Assembly: GCF_950295315.1 (NCBI RefSeq)
Contig: NC_080175.1
Span: 63,158,487-63,222,486 of the forward strand
Direction: 5' to 3'
DNA from: Erinaceus europaeus
Lineage: Eukaryota; Chordata; Mammalia; Eulipotyphla; Erinaceidae
Length of the DNA stretch: 64,000 nucleotides
Below, piece after piece: positions 32,600 through 43,549 of this stretch. The notes under the pieces were generated by a model. That model was not told where the DNA came from and ran no database searches. It worked only from the letters and a program-made list of their open reading frames with translations. The position numbers and the translations under genes are program-made. Position 1 is the first letter of the stretch. Each line of letters starts with the position of its first letter.

Positions 32600-34121
32600 T
32601 CTTGTACAGTAAATCCAAACCATAGGATTTTCAAAGTAAACCAAATTCCCAAATAACTTGATTATAACAACAACTATCTATTGCCTTCTTAGACTCTAAG
32701 ACAAGCTCAGCATTCTCCCCACTCTCTATAAAACCCATATTTCTCTCAGTCCTAGAACCTCTGGGGTGTGGCTCCTTCTCCTTCATGCTTCTCTTGGGTG
32801 CATACCATTTGATACTGCTGATCTCGACATTTGAGATCTGCTGATCTCAACCAAATCAATGCCATCAGTACCACCTGGACATGTTACAGTTAGTACAGTG
32901 TCCAGAGATGCAAAACCTAGGATGTCATCTTCAATTCCGTTAATCTTTTGAGAACTTTTCCAGCTGATAGAACTTCTTAATTACATTTTGGGCGGCACAC
33001 TTCCTAATTAAGCCACAGAACCCAAATATAGACCAAGGCCCATGAGATACAGTCCATATGTAGATGTATTCATAAGTTAGGAAAAAATATATACCTTAAA
33101 GTAAAAGTGCACAATAGTTTGCAATGACTCAATTAGTGCAGCAAGTAAGTAGAAAGCCCTAAAAAAAAGAGACCATAAAATACTTAATAAAGTAGTTTCT
33201 ACATAGACCTATATATCCTCCTCTCCTGCTTCCTATTTCACTTCCTTCAATCACCCTAAGATAAATTGTAAGATAAATTAAGGACCACAAAAGCTGGATA
33301 TATATAAAGTATATGGGCAAGAGACCATATACTTTAATGTTGGCTCTCTTGGTCATTACCAGGTCACCCAATCTTCCAAGGCCCTACACAGTGATTCCTG
33401 GGATTCCCACATAGATATAATGAGCCTAGACCTCTAACAGATCCACCACCGCTGGTCATCTCCATCAGGAACAGCATCATGGGCCCTTTCCTGCGTCTCT
33501 ACAGGACTTTGCCCTCAGGTGGAACATGGTAGAAACTGCTCCACTCCCCAAAGGGGGGCTGGATCAACATACTTTCCCACTTGAGGAAGATGGGTCCTGA
33601 AATTAGTGAGGCCTAGAGTGTTCCTAGCTATGACCTTGAAATATGAGTTCAGACCAGTGGGGATGTAGAGGTTACACAGGCTCCTCCTGTGCTAAGTATT
33701 AATAGATAAGGGCCCAGGTCTCATCTGATATATTCTTACATTTAGGTTCCTGATTATTAAACAACTTGTTCTTTATATCTTAGTGCTTTTCAGCCACTCA
33801 GTTGCAGATGCTATTATGACACCAACCTGACTTTCCTAGGCAGGCAGACTCACCAATTTGTCCTAGAACCTCATGTCTACAGATTTCTGCAGCACTAGGG
33901 AAAAAAATAGAAACATGCTGGGAGTATGGGCCAACCTGGCATTGCCCATGTCCAGCGGAGAATCAATTACAGAAGCCAGACCTTCACCCTTCTGCACCTC
34001 ATAATTATCCTGAGTCAATACTCCCAAAGGGATAAAGAAGAGAAAAGCTTCCATTGGTGGGATGGAATATGGAACTCTGGTTATGGCAATTGTGTGGAAC
34101 TGTACACCTCTTATCCCATGG
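32600..34121 (+). mobile_element. L1 3'-UTR copy, about 1.5 kb
   Basis: Aligns in order with 28086-29810: 'CAAATTCCCAAATAACTTG', 'CTATCTATTGCCTTCTTAG', 'TTTGCAATGACTCAATTAG', 'GAACAGCATCATGGGCCC', 'CAGCCACTCAGTTGCAGATG', 'GAATCAATTACAGAAGCCAG'. 5'-truncated and losing its last bases at 'CTTATCCCATGGCC'. Non-coding. Confidence 0.88.
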
Positions 34122-34129
34122 CCTCTTTG

Positions 34130-34890
34130 ATCATTAATGAATGAATACAATAATTGAAACATATATAAATAAAATAATATAGCATTCAATTTACAGACAT
34201 GTAAATTGTAAAATGTACATTGAATCCAATACCTAAAGATATCAATTTGATTTTGTAGTTTATGTGGTTGATTGTGTTTACAGCATTAAAAACTCATTCT
34301 TAGTATTTATTTCTTTAGGTAACTCATATTTGATAGGTACCTTGTATGGTAAAACAGTGAGTTTTTTTCTTTTCATTCAAAGTCACGGTCAGTAATTTGT
34401 GTTAGAATAGCATGTAATGCAATATAAACAAATACTCAGGTAATATCACTATAATAAGTCAATATTGCTAGATAATATCTCTACTTTTTCTAACAGTTCA
34501 TCTTATACTAAGTTTTGTTCAATCCACTGATAACTTACTTTGCCATGCAAAGGTATTTTACTTTCAGTTGTATTTATAGTGGGTAAGTGTAAATAACTTA
34601 TTAAAAGTACTAACAATCTTCAAATATATGTAAAAAAAGTCAATAGTGGCAGCACAAATCATAATGTCACATAAAATTAAATGAGAATATTGTCCATTTT
34701 CTTAATTTAGTATTTTGCCAAGACTTTAACTAGCTTCTACTTTAATGCTACACTGGAGATTACTTTTTGGGTAACACTTTAGAATACTAATGCATTCTAA
34801 TTCTCTTGTAAAATATTAATTTTTCCTTCTATTATAAAACATCATTTCAACTATGCTGTCCTGGAAAGTTCCCAAGTACAGATCCATTTG
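34130..34890. other. Unannotated AT-rich stretch
   Basis: No gene or repeat recognised. Confidence 0.5.
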
Positions 34891-34904
34891 GTTATTTCTT
34901 TTCT

Positions 34905-35045
34905 CTCTCTCCTCTCTATCACTCAATAAATACATGTTGAGAGGTAAAGAGAGAGAGAGAGAAAGGAGTACTGTGGGTTGTATACTTGGGCACCATGCTT
35001 GCAAATGTTGTGCTCTACCTGAAAAGTTAGCTTCCTGGTTGCACT
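34905..35045 (-). mobile_element. SINE relic
   Basis: A (GA)n tract at 34948-34961 followed by 'GGGCACCATGCTTGCAAATG' and 'GTGCTCTACCTGAAAAG' resemble an antisense SINE with GA-rich body and head. Low identity. Confidence 0.4.
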
Positions 35046-35274
35046 ACTAACTATTGTGGAAGTCAAAGTTGGGAATATCACTGAATCCCTCCAAGTGACT
35101 TGTCTGTGTTTTATTATAAAAAATACCCCATACCATTACAGGATGGAAAAAATAATATAGTTTGGTCATCTCTACTCTACTATCCTAGAAAACTTAGCAT
35201 CAGAATGCTACGCGTATCTTGATATAAGAAACTTCTTTCAATTACACCTGAGTTTTAAAAAAATATTTATTTAT

Positions 35275-35555
35275 GGGAGTCGGGCTGTAGCACAGCGGGT
35301 TAAGCGCAGGTGGCACAAAGCACAAGGACCAGCATAAGGATCCCGGTTCGAACCCCGGCTCCCCACCTGCAAGGGAGTCGCTTCACAGGCGGTGAAGCAG
35401 GTCTGCAGGTGTCTATCTTTCTCTCCTCCTCTCTGTCTTCCCCTCCTCTCTCCATTTCTCTCTGTCCTATCCAACAACGACAACAACAATAATAACTACA
35501 ACAATAAAACAACAAGGGCAACAAAAGGGAATAAATAAGTAAAATAAATATTTAA
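35275..35555 (+). mobile_element. ERI-type SINE, plus member of inverted pair
   Basis: Well-preserved copy: GGGAGTC start, A box TAGCACAGCGG (35288-35298), box B GGTTCGAACCC (35345-35355), GTGAAGCAGGTCTGCAG, CT-rich tract, CAACAATAATAACTAC tail. It is inserted in the AT-rich tail of the minus-strand copy that follows. Confidence 0.95.
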
Positions 35556-35564
35556 AAAAATTTT

Positions 35565-35839
35565 ATTTATTTATTCCCTTTTGTTACCCTTGTTGTTTTG
35601 TTGTTGTAGTTATTATTGTTGTTATTGATGTCGTCATTGTTGGATATGACAGAGAGAAATTGAGAAAGGAGGGGAAGACAGAGGGGAAGAGAACGATAGA
35701 CACCTGCAGACCTGCTTCACTGCCTGTGAATTAACTCCCCTGCAGGTGGGGCGCCAGGGGCTCAGACAGGGATCCTTAAACTAATCCTTGTGCTTTGTGC
35801 CACATGTGCTTTAACTTGCTGGGCTACCAATGGACTCCC
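35565..35839 (-). mobile_element. ERI-type SINE, minus member of inverted pair
   Basis: Antisense copy ending 'CTACCAATGGACTCCC'. Its target-site duplication TTAC(A/C)CCTGAGTTTT is at 35242-35256 and 35840-35854, that is, outside both SINEs. So this copy came first and the plus copy landed in its tail later. Confidence 0.93.
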
Positions 35840-35889
35840 TTACCCCTGAGTTTTTACTAATCAAATGATTATTGAAAAGTACCTAAAAT

Positions 35890-36283
35890 AGAGACTCCAC
35901 TATGACTGGATACAGAAGTTATGGGACATATACACCATGGAATGCTATTATGTAATTTAAAAAAAAATGGCATTTTGTACTGTGGGACAAAATTAATAGA
36001 AATGGAGATGGATTATTCTTAGTAACACAAGTGATAAAACTACTGGATTGTTTCAGTCATATATACTCTAGAGAACTAATAAACATGAACTTGAAGAACA
36101 ACAAAAAGTTTTAAAAATAGCAAGTAATTTGACTCTAAGACTTGAGAACTATGATGGTTATCCTTGGGAAGTGGAAGCACAGAACTTTGGTGGTGGCTAT
36201 ATTCTGTATGCTGTAATCTTACAATCTTGCAAACAAATATTAATCACAAAATAAGGATGGCTTTGGAAAAAAAAAAAAAAAGG
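35890..36283 (+). mobile_element. Old L1 3'-end with A-tail
   Basis: 'GGACATATACACCATGGAAT', 'CATATATACTCTAGAGAAC', 'CAGAACTTTGGTGGTGG', 'TCTTACAATCTTGCAAAC' and an A-run (36266-36281). It corresponds to the end of ORF2 and the 3' UTR of an older L1 subfamily, with no intact frame. Confidence 0.75.
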
Positions 36284-36289
36284 ACTGGA

Positions 36290-36540
36290 ACTTTAAGTCC
36301 CATGCTGTTATTTCAAGGGAGGACAGAGAAGATAACCTGAAGGTTTAATCAATTACCACTGATCAGTGTTTTAATCACTTATGCAAACCAAAGTGTTCTG
36401 AAAGATTCTAAATTTTATAGTCAGCATGTCTCCAGGACTATCATCCTGAACCCTAAACTCTGTAAGTATAGAAATTACTTTCCTTGCACTATGAACTATG
36501 CATCTCTTCATCTAACTATTGACTGTGCCATTTATTTTTA
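36290..36540. other. Unannotated stretch
   Basis: No gene or repeat recognised. Confidence 0.5.
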
Positions 36541-36550
36541 AAAATAGTTA

Positions 36551-36555
<5 letters not shown>

Positions 36556-36603
<48 letters not shown>

Positions 36604-36735
36604 TGAGGAGTGAGGAGGTTGGTGGGGAGGAGGAGTGGAGAAAGAGAACCAGAACCAGAGTATCTCTCTGATACATGTATTTCCAGGGATGGAACTCACT
36701 CTTGAGAGACTAACGCTTTGTCCACTGGCTGTGGT
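36556..36735 (-). mobile_element. (GA)n plus antisense SINE head
   Basis: A pure GA run (36558-36600) leads into 'GAGAACCAGAACCAGAGTAT', 'CCAGGGATGGAACTCACTC' and 'GAGACTAACGCTTTGTCCAC', an antisense CCTGAGGCTCC-type SINE relic whose GA body has expanded. Confidence 0.55.
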
Positions 36736-36739
36736 TTAT

Positions 36740-38540
36740 TCTGTTTGATATTCTTTTAATATACCAACAGTCTTCTGTTTAACTAGCTGTTGTAGTACTT
36801 GGAGTCTGTGATTTATGACTATTTAACGAGAGGCACAGGTAATACCTGGAATTATAATAGACATCCAAAACATAGGGTAGTTTTGTAGGGTCAAGTTATT
36901 AGTCTGAAGACTAATATTTATTTCAGGGTTACAATGAATCAGGATGGAGTTGAATTACATGACACCCAGTTGGTATCTAAGAATTTCTACGTGCTATGGA
37001 GGAAATGAAACAAGCCAAACAACAGATGCCACCCATTATTAGTTCATTTTCTCTTAATTTTTTCTCAAATTCATCATGACTTCAAAACTTCAAATATACT
37101 ATTTGATTGAATGTCTTCACGACTCACAAATTTCCCTAACATTGTTCCATCACTTCTGAGACCTTGAACAGGTATCTCTAATGCTTTGATTCCATTAAGC
37201 TAGTGGGATCTATAGGTTTCTTATTTTCAGCAACTACATCTGAATTCCATAGGCTAGTGAAGATAATTGTCATTTTTCCTAATCCTAATAAGTGACACAC
37301 TATGAAGTCATAACAGTTCTTGGCTGCCTGCCTGTAATTGTTCCTAGGTAATGATTATAACAAAACAAAAACAAACAACTCTCTCAATTCCAAAATCATT
37401 GCACCAGGATGGATAGAATGTATTCTTATTGAGTGTTGACTTCTGAGTATATTACTAAGATATACAATTAGTGCCTCAGATATAACAGTAGCATGCAATT
37501 CATTGAATAAAGCTTCAGAGTCATAGTAAACTGTTGTTAATGCAATCCTACCACGTTACTACTTTATATCCTAGGTCAAAGATAGTACTGAGCTTTTTTT
37601 TTTTTTTTTGATAGAATTTTCAAATGAAAAAAAATGTACCCCATCTAAAAAGACTAGACATGTAATTGTGAGTGTCATAAGAAAGAGAGTAGTTCCATCA
37701 CTGTGTTGCAAATCTACAGGAAGGACCATGAGGTGATAGGTAATAGTGAGTTTTTGTCAAGAAACAAGAAATAAATCAAGAAAAGTCCAGACCCAGACAC
37801 ATAAGGAATGTGCAAAGCACACTTCTCTGAAGCTATAAATCATCCTCTCAAACATGGCTTCAAGCCAGTGGACATTTTCCTGAGGAAATCTCCCTGTAAC
37901 CAGTGATTAGATTGACTTAGGTGGACCTTCCCACTGTGAGAAAAGAAAAATCAAAGTATTTCTGTAACATATTCCCCTGAAATGTCTTCTTGGTTTGGGG
38001 ACTTCAGAGATCTAGGTGCATTATCCCCGCAGAGTAATATTTTGGCTCCCCCTGGAGGATATTAACATGTCAGCACAGATATATTCAATTATGGAGAAAA
38101 GCTTTGCTTTAGATTGAAAAAGATGAAAACTAAAGGCTTCTTAAATATGGTAACAGATTTTGTATCAAAATTTCCGTGTCAGAATAAACACCTGTAAATG
38201 TGTACTGAATGACACAATAGAATTTGGTTAATGGAAAACAAACTGTATGGAATTAGTTAAAAATAATAAATAAAAATCTCAAGAAGTGAATCTCAAGATC
38301 ATCTCCATCCTGGAGAAACTATCCTCAAAAATGGTATAGAAATATGGAATTTTCCAGTATGGCAATACCACTGAGACTACAATGCATTAAAAAAGTTTAG
38401 AATAGCAATCTGGGATCATGAGGGCAGAGTGAAAAATAATATCTGATGTTTAATGGTGAGGAAACAGAAATTTTCAGATCTTCATCTGAATTCTCGGTGA
38501 ATAGTTGTCTGAGAATGTACAAAGTTAAGACAGAATGAAA
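36740..38540. other. Unannotated unique-looking stretch
   Basis: About 1.8 kb, the longest run in the window without a recognisable mobile element. It contains a T-run at 37591-37609. No frame over 65 codons and no splice-flanked exon could be argued. Confidence 0.5.
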
Positions 38541-38545
38541 CTGAA

Positions 38546-38715
38546 TTGGGAAGATGCCATAGTAGTTATGCAAAAGACTCATGCCTAAGTCTCCAAGGCC
38601 CCAGGTTCAAACCCCAACATGACCATAAACTAGAGTTTAGCAGTGCTTTGGTCTTTCTGTGTCTTTTAATCACCATCTCTATCCCACTGAACTAAAATAA
38701 CATAATATTTTTAAA
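38546..38715 (+). mobile_element. tRNA-derived SINE, 'CCTGAGGCTCC' type
   Basis: 'GGGAAGATGCCATAGTAGTT', 'GACTCATGCCTAAGTCTCC', 'CAGGTTCAAACCCC', 'TTTAGCAGTGCTTTGG' and a CT-rich 3' part. Confidence 0.8.
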
Positions 38716-39220
38716 AGATTGAATGGAATTTAGAGCAGAGCTACCAAATTGAGAACAGTTCATACAATGATGATAAACATGGAAGATTTAGTCCAGATTG
38801 ACAGGAGAGAGTAGATTAGTCATTCTTTAATCCACAAGACTTGGAACCAGAGACTTCAAAAAGCTGTGAATTAAGATCAAGCAGAATATTTTAAAAATAC
38901 ACATTAAAATTGAATGCACAATTAAAGTAAAAATAAAAGGATATATCATATAATCAGGAAGTCTAAGAGAGCCCCATTACTGTATCATTATTAGACAAAA
39001 TTGCCTTTACAAAATAAGTGACAAGAAATGAAGAGTGACTTTAATAAAGATGATTGCTCAAATCATTTGAAATATACAATTATCATGTGTATAGACTGAA
39101 CAAAATAATTTCAAGACACACAAAGCAAAAATTAATAGCATTAGAGAAAAATAGACAATACTTAAGTTTAATTTGAAAGTTGAACATCCTTCTCTCAGTA
39201 ACTAAAAGAATAGAAAAAGG
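38716..39220. other. Unannotated AT-rich stretch
   Basis: No gene or repeat recognised. Confidence 0.5.
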
Positions 39221-39221
39221 C

Positions 39222-39410
39222 TAGTATGCATGTAAAAGATGAAAGCTGTATTGCCAAGCTTAAGAATCCAAGTTCAAACCCATGGTCACCACTGCTGGAG
39301 AGAAGTTTCAGGGAGCAATAAAGCAGTGCTTGCCTCTCTCTCTTTCTACTTCCCCCTCTCCCCACTAAATTACTTTTTGTCCTATCAACATAAGTAATGT
39401 TTAAAATTGC
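39222..39410 (+). mobile_element. Diverged ERI-type SINE
   Basis: 'CCAAGTTCAAACCCATGGTC', 'GGAGAGAAGTTTCAGGGAGC', 'AAAGCAGTGCTTGCC', a CT-rich tract and 'TTTTTGTCCTATCAACATAA'. Confidence 0.7.
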
Positions 39411-39454
39411 TTTATCTTATTTTTCTTTGTTCTTCATCTTTCTTATTTTTTAAG

Positions 39455-39705
39455 ATCCAAAATTTTTATTTATAAAAAGGAAACACTGGCAAAAACCATA
39501 GGATAAGAGAAGTAGAACTCCACACAATTCCCACTCGGTATCACATCCCCTCCCCCTGATAGCTTTCCTATTCTTTATCCCCCTGGGAGTATGGACCCAG
39601 CATCATTATGGGGTGCAGAAGGTGAAAGGTCTGGCTTCTGTAATTGCTACCCTCTTGAACATGGACATTGATAGCTTGTTCCATACTCCAAGCCTGCCTC
39701 TCTTT
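39455..39705 (-). mobile_element. L1 3'-end fragment
   Basis: Antisense L1 3' terminus ('TTTATAAAAAGGAAACACTG', 'AAAACCATAGGATAAGAG', 'CTTTATCCCCCTGGGAGTAT', 'GGTCTGGCTTCTGTAATTG'). Confidence 0.9.
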
Positions 39706-39877
39706 CTTGCTTTTTTTTTTTTTATAAAGAGTAGTAATAACACCTAAAGAGAATTAAAAAGAAGATTATACCCAGAAGTTGCAACCACAACCACTGGGAT
39801 TTTTTTTAAATTTTTAATGATTTGCTTATTATTATTTTTTATTTTTCTTTTTCAAATTTTGTATTAGTTTGTTTAAT
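39706..39877. other. Short unannotated stretch
   Basis: T-rich sequence between two L1 pieces. No identity assigned. Confidence 0.4.
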
Positions 39878-42835
39878 AGTTTCTATGGATGTGAAGAAGC
39901 TTTTCAGTTTGATGTAGTCCCATTGGTTTGTTTCTGCTTTAGTCTTCCTTGCAATTGGGTTTGATTCACCAAAGATGTCCTTGAGGTGTAGGTGGGAAAG
40001 TGTTTTACCAATGTTTTCCTCTAAGTATTTGATTGTTTTTGGTCTGACATCTAGGTCTTTGATTCATTTGGAGTTGATTTTTGTTTCTGGTGAGATAAAG
40101 TGGTTCAAGTTCATTCTTCTGCATGTTACAACCCAGTTTTCCCAGCACCATTTATTGAAGAGAGCCGCCTTTTTCCATTTAATCCTTTGGGCCCCCTTAT
40201 CAAGATTAGATGCCAATAGGTGTGGGGATTTATTTCTGGGCTTTCAACTCTGTTCCACTGGTCTGTGTGCCTATTTTTGTTCCAGTACCATGCTGTTTTA
40301 ATGATGATGGCTTTATAATATAGTTTAAGGTCTGGGAGTGTGATGCCTCCATTTCTGTTTCTTTTCCTCAAGATGGTTTTGGCAATTCTAGGTGTTTTCA
40401 GGATCCAGATAAATGATTGTAGTGTTTGTTCTATCCCCTTAAAGAAGCTTGGTGGAACTTTGATGGGTATTGCATTAAATTTGTATATGGCTCTGGGGAG
40501 AATATTCATTTTGATGATATTTATTCTTCCAATCCATGAGCATGGGATATCTTTCCATTTCTTGGTATCGGTTTCTATTTCCTTGAGTAGCGACTCATAG
40601 TTTTCAGCATACAAGTCTTTCACTTCTTTGGTCAACTTTATTCCTAGGTATTTGATTGATTTTGCTGAAACAGTAAATGGGAGTGATTTCTAGATGTCTT
40701 CTTCTTCAGATTTAGCGTTAGCATAAAGAAATGTCACTGATTTTTGTACATTGATTTTGTAGCCTGATACCTTGCTATATTGCCTAACAACTTCCAGTAA
40801 TTTTCTACTGGATTCTTTAGGTCTTTCTATGTATACTATCATATCATCTGCAAATAGTGAGAGCTTGACTTCTTCCCTTCCAACCTGTATTCCTTTGGTT
40901 TCTTTCTCTTGCCTGATTGCTATGGCAAGAACTTCGAATACTATGTTCAAGAGTAACGGTGACAGTGGACAGCCCTGTCTAGTCCCCGATCTGAGGGGGA
41001 ATGCTTTCAACTTCTATCCATTGAGTATGATGTTGGCTGTAGGCTTGCTATATATAGACTCCACTATCTTGAGGAATTTCCCATCTATTCCCATTTTCTG
41101 TAGAGTTTTGAGCATGAATGGGTGTTGGATTTTGTCAAAGGCTTTCTCTGCATCTATTGAGATAATCATGTGGTTTTTGGCTTTGCTTTTCTTGATGTGG
41201 TGAATAACATTGATTGACTTATGGATGTTGAACCAACCTTGCATTCCTGGGATGAATCCCACTTGGTCATGATGAACAGTCTTTTTGATATGTTGCTGTA
41301 TCTGGTTCGGTTGGCCAAGATCTTGTTTAATATTTTGGCATCTATGTTCATCAGAGATATTGGTCTGTAGTTTTCCTTTTTTGTTCGGTCCCTATCAGAT
41401 TTGGTATCAGGGTGATGTTGGCTTCATAGAAGGTGGAAGGGAGTATTCTTGTTTCTTCAATCTTATGGAAAAGCTTAAGAAGTATGGGTACTAATTGTTT
41501 CCTGAAAGTTTTGTAGAATTCGTTTGTGAAGCCATCTGGTCCAGGACTTTTGTTGTTGGGAAGATTCTTAATAACGGTTTCAATTTCTTTGTCTGAGATT
41601 GGTGCATTTAGATTTTGTAGTTCTTCTTGGTTCAGTTTTGGAAGTGCATAGGTTTCTAGGAATTGTTCCATTTCTTCCAGATTCTCTAGCTTCATGGCAT
41701 ATAGTTCTTCATAGATGTTTTGCATGATTCTCTGGATTTCTGTGGTGTCAGTTGTGATATCTCCTCCATCATTTACAATTCTATTAATTTGAGTCTTCTC
41801 TCTTTTTTGTTTGGTGAGTCTGGCTAGGGGTTTGTCAATTTTGTTTAATCTTTCAAAGAACCAACATTTGGCTTCATTGATCTTTTGTATGGTTCTTTTA
41901 TTTTCGATGTTGTTTATTTCTGCTCTAACTTTAGTGATTTCTGTCCTTCTGGTTGCTTTAGGGTTCCTTTGTTCCTCTTCCTCTAAGTCCTTGAGGTGTG
42001 CGGTGGGTCGTTCATTTGAGCTTCTTCTTGGTGTTTAATATGTCATTGTATGGCTATAAGTTTCCCTCTCAGTACTGCTTTAGCTGTGTCCCAAATATTT
42101 TGATAGGTTGTGTCTTCATTTTCATTAGTTTCCAGGAACATTTGAAATTCCTGTTTGAGTGAGTCTCTGACCCAGTGTTTCTTAAGGAGCATGTTATTTA
42201 GTTTCCAAATTCTGTGTCTTTTAATAATTTTCTGTTTGTTGTTAAAAGTTAGTTTTACTCCACTGTGGTCTGAGAAGATACTTGGGATGATTTCAATGCT
42301 CTTGAATTTATTGATGCTGTCTTTGTGGCCTAGCATGTGGTCTATCCTTGAGTATGTGTTATGTGGATTTGAAAAGAAGGTGTATTCCAGTTTTTTGGGG
42401 TGGAGGAGTCTGAAAATGTCCAAGAGGTCTAGTCTGTCGATCTCTTCATTCAATTCTCTTGTATCTTTATTGGTTTTCTGCTTTGTTGATCTATCTAAGT
42501 GTGAGACTGGGGTATTGAAGTCTCCCACTATTATTGTATTACTATTGATGTATTTTTTAAATTCTTTCAGTAGGTGCTTAATGTATTTAGATGGACCCTC
42601 ATTGGGTGCATAGATGTTAATAATTTTTAAGTCTTCTTGGCTGATTGATCCTCTAAACATTATGTAATGTCCTTGCCTATCTTTTATTACTTGATTTAAT
42701 TTAAAATCTATCATGTCTGAGATGAGAATGGCTGTTCCTGCCCTTTTTTGTGGTCCGTTATCCTGTATGATAGTTTTCCATCCATTCACTTTAAGTCTGT
42801 GTTTATCTTGTTGTGACAGATAGGATTCTTGCAAG
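39878..42835 (-). pseudogene. L1 ORF2, inverted part (endonuclease and reverse transcriptase)
   Basis: Read on the minus strand: it begins at the endonuclease motif LQESYL (about 42830) and continues through GDFNTP (about 42510), [11 protein letters not shown] and SDHSGVK (about 42260). Then come the reverse-transcriptase block NNKSPGPDG (about 41550), [12 protein letters not shown] (about 41140), [15 protein letters not shown] (about 40960) and catalytic FADDM (about 40857), and [12 protein letters not shown] (about 40330). The frame is broken by a few stops and shifts, fewer than in the L1 at 21226, so this copy is younger. The order of domains is that of L1 ORF2. Not functional. Confidence 0.95.
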
Positions 42836-43549
42836 ATCTTCACATGCCATACATCAGACAAGAAACTAATCACCAAAATATATAAAGAGCTCAGCAAACT
42901 TAGCACCAAAAAAGCAAATGACCCCATCCAAAAATGGGCAGAGGATATGAACAAAACATTCACTACAGAGGAGATCCAAAAGGCTAACAAACATATGAAA
43001 AACTGCTCTAGGTCACTGATTGTCAGAGAAATGCAAATTAAGACAACACTAAGATACCACCTCACTCCTGTAAGAATGGCATACATCAAAAAGGACAGCA
43101 GCAACAAGTTCTGGAGAGGATGTGGGGACAGAGGAACCCTTTTACATTGCTGGTGGGAATGTAAATTGGTCTAACCTCTGTGGAGAGCAGTCTGGAAAAC
43201 TCTCAGAAGGCTAGACATTGACCATCCATATGATCCAGTAATTCCTCTCCTGGGGTTATACCGCAAGGACTCCATAGCACCCAACCAAAAAGAGGTATGT
43301 ACTCCTATGTTCATAGCAGCACAATTCATAATAGCTAAAACCTGGAAGCAACCCAAGTGCCCAAAAACAGATGAGTGGCTGAGAAAGCTGTGGTATATAT
43401 ACACAATGGAATACTATGCAGCTATCAAGAACAATGAACCCACCTTCTCTGACCCATCTTGGACAGAGCTAGAAGGAATTACGTTAAGTGAACTAAGTCA
43501 GAAAGATAAAGATGAGTATGGGATGATCCCACTCATCAACAGAAGTTGA
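42836..43549 (+). pseudogene. L1 ORF2, forward C-terminal part
   Basis: Encodes the ORF2 C-terminal region with the conserved cysteine-rich stretch (HCWWECKLV at about 43145-43174) and the end YYAAIKNNEPTFSDPSW...EYGMIPLINRS before TGA at 43547-43549. One or two disruptions lie near 43180-43300. Together with the inverted part it would cover most of ORF2 after the first endonuclease segment. Confidence 0.93.

Noticed and set aside
35288..35355. A tRNA gene, because of good A and B boxes
   Set aside because: It is the tRNA-derived head of a SINE, followed by SINE body and tail, and the cloverleaf is degraded. The same applies to all other A/B-box pairs seen.
36740..38540. Possible conserved non-coding element or exon in unique DNA
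   Set aside because: No long frame, splice-site pair or recognisable motif; conservation cannot be judged without comparison.
40126..40635. A 169-codon minus-strand frame
   Set aside because: Pure L1 ORF2 sequence ([12 protein letters not shown] region), part of the inverted L1, not a separate gene.
42043..43107. A 354-codon minus-strand frame, the longest in the window
   Set aside because: Its first ~90 codons are antisense of the forward L1 part and the rest is L1 ORF2 endonuclease in sense. It spans the twin-priming junction and is not a host gene.
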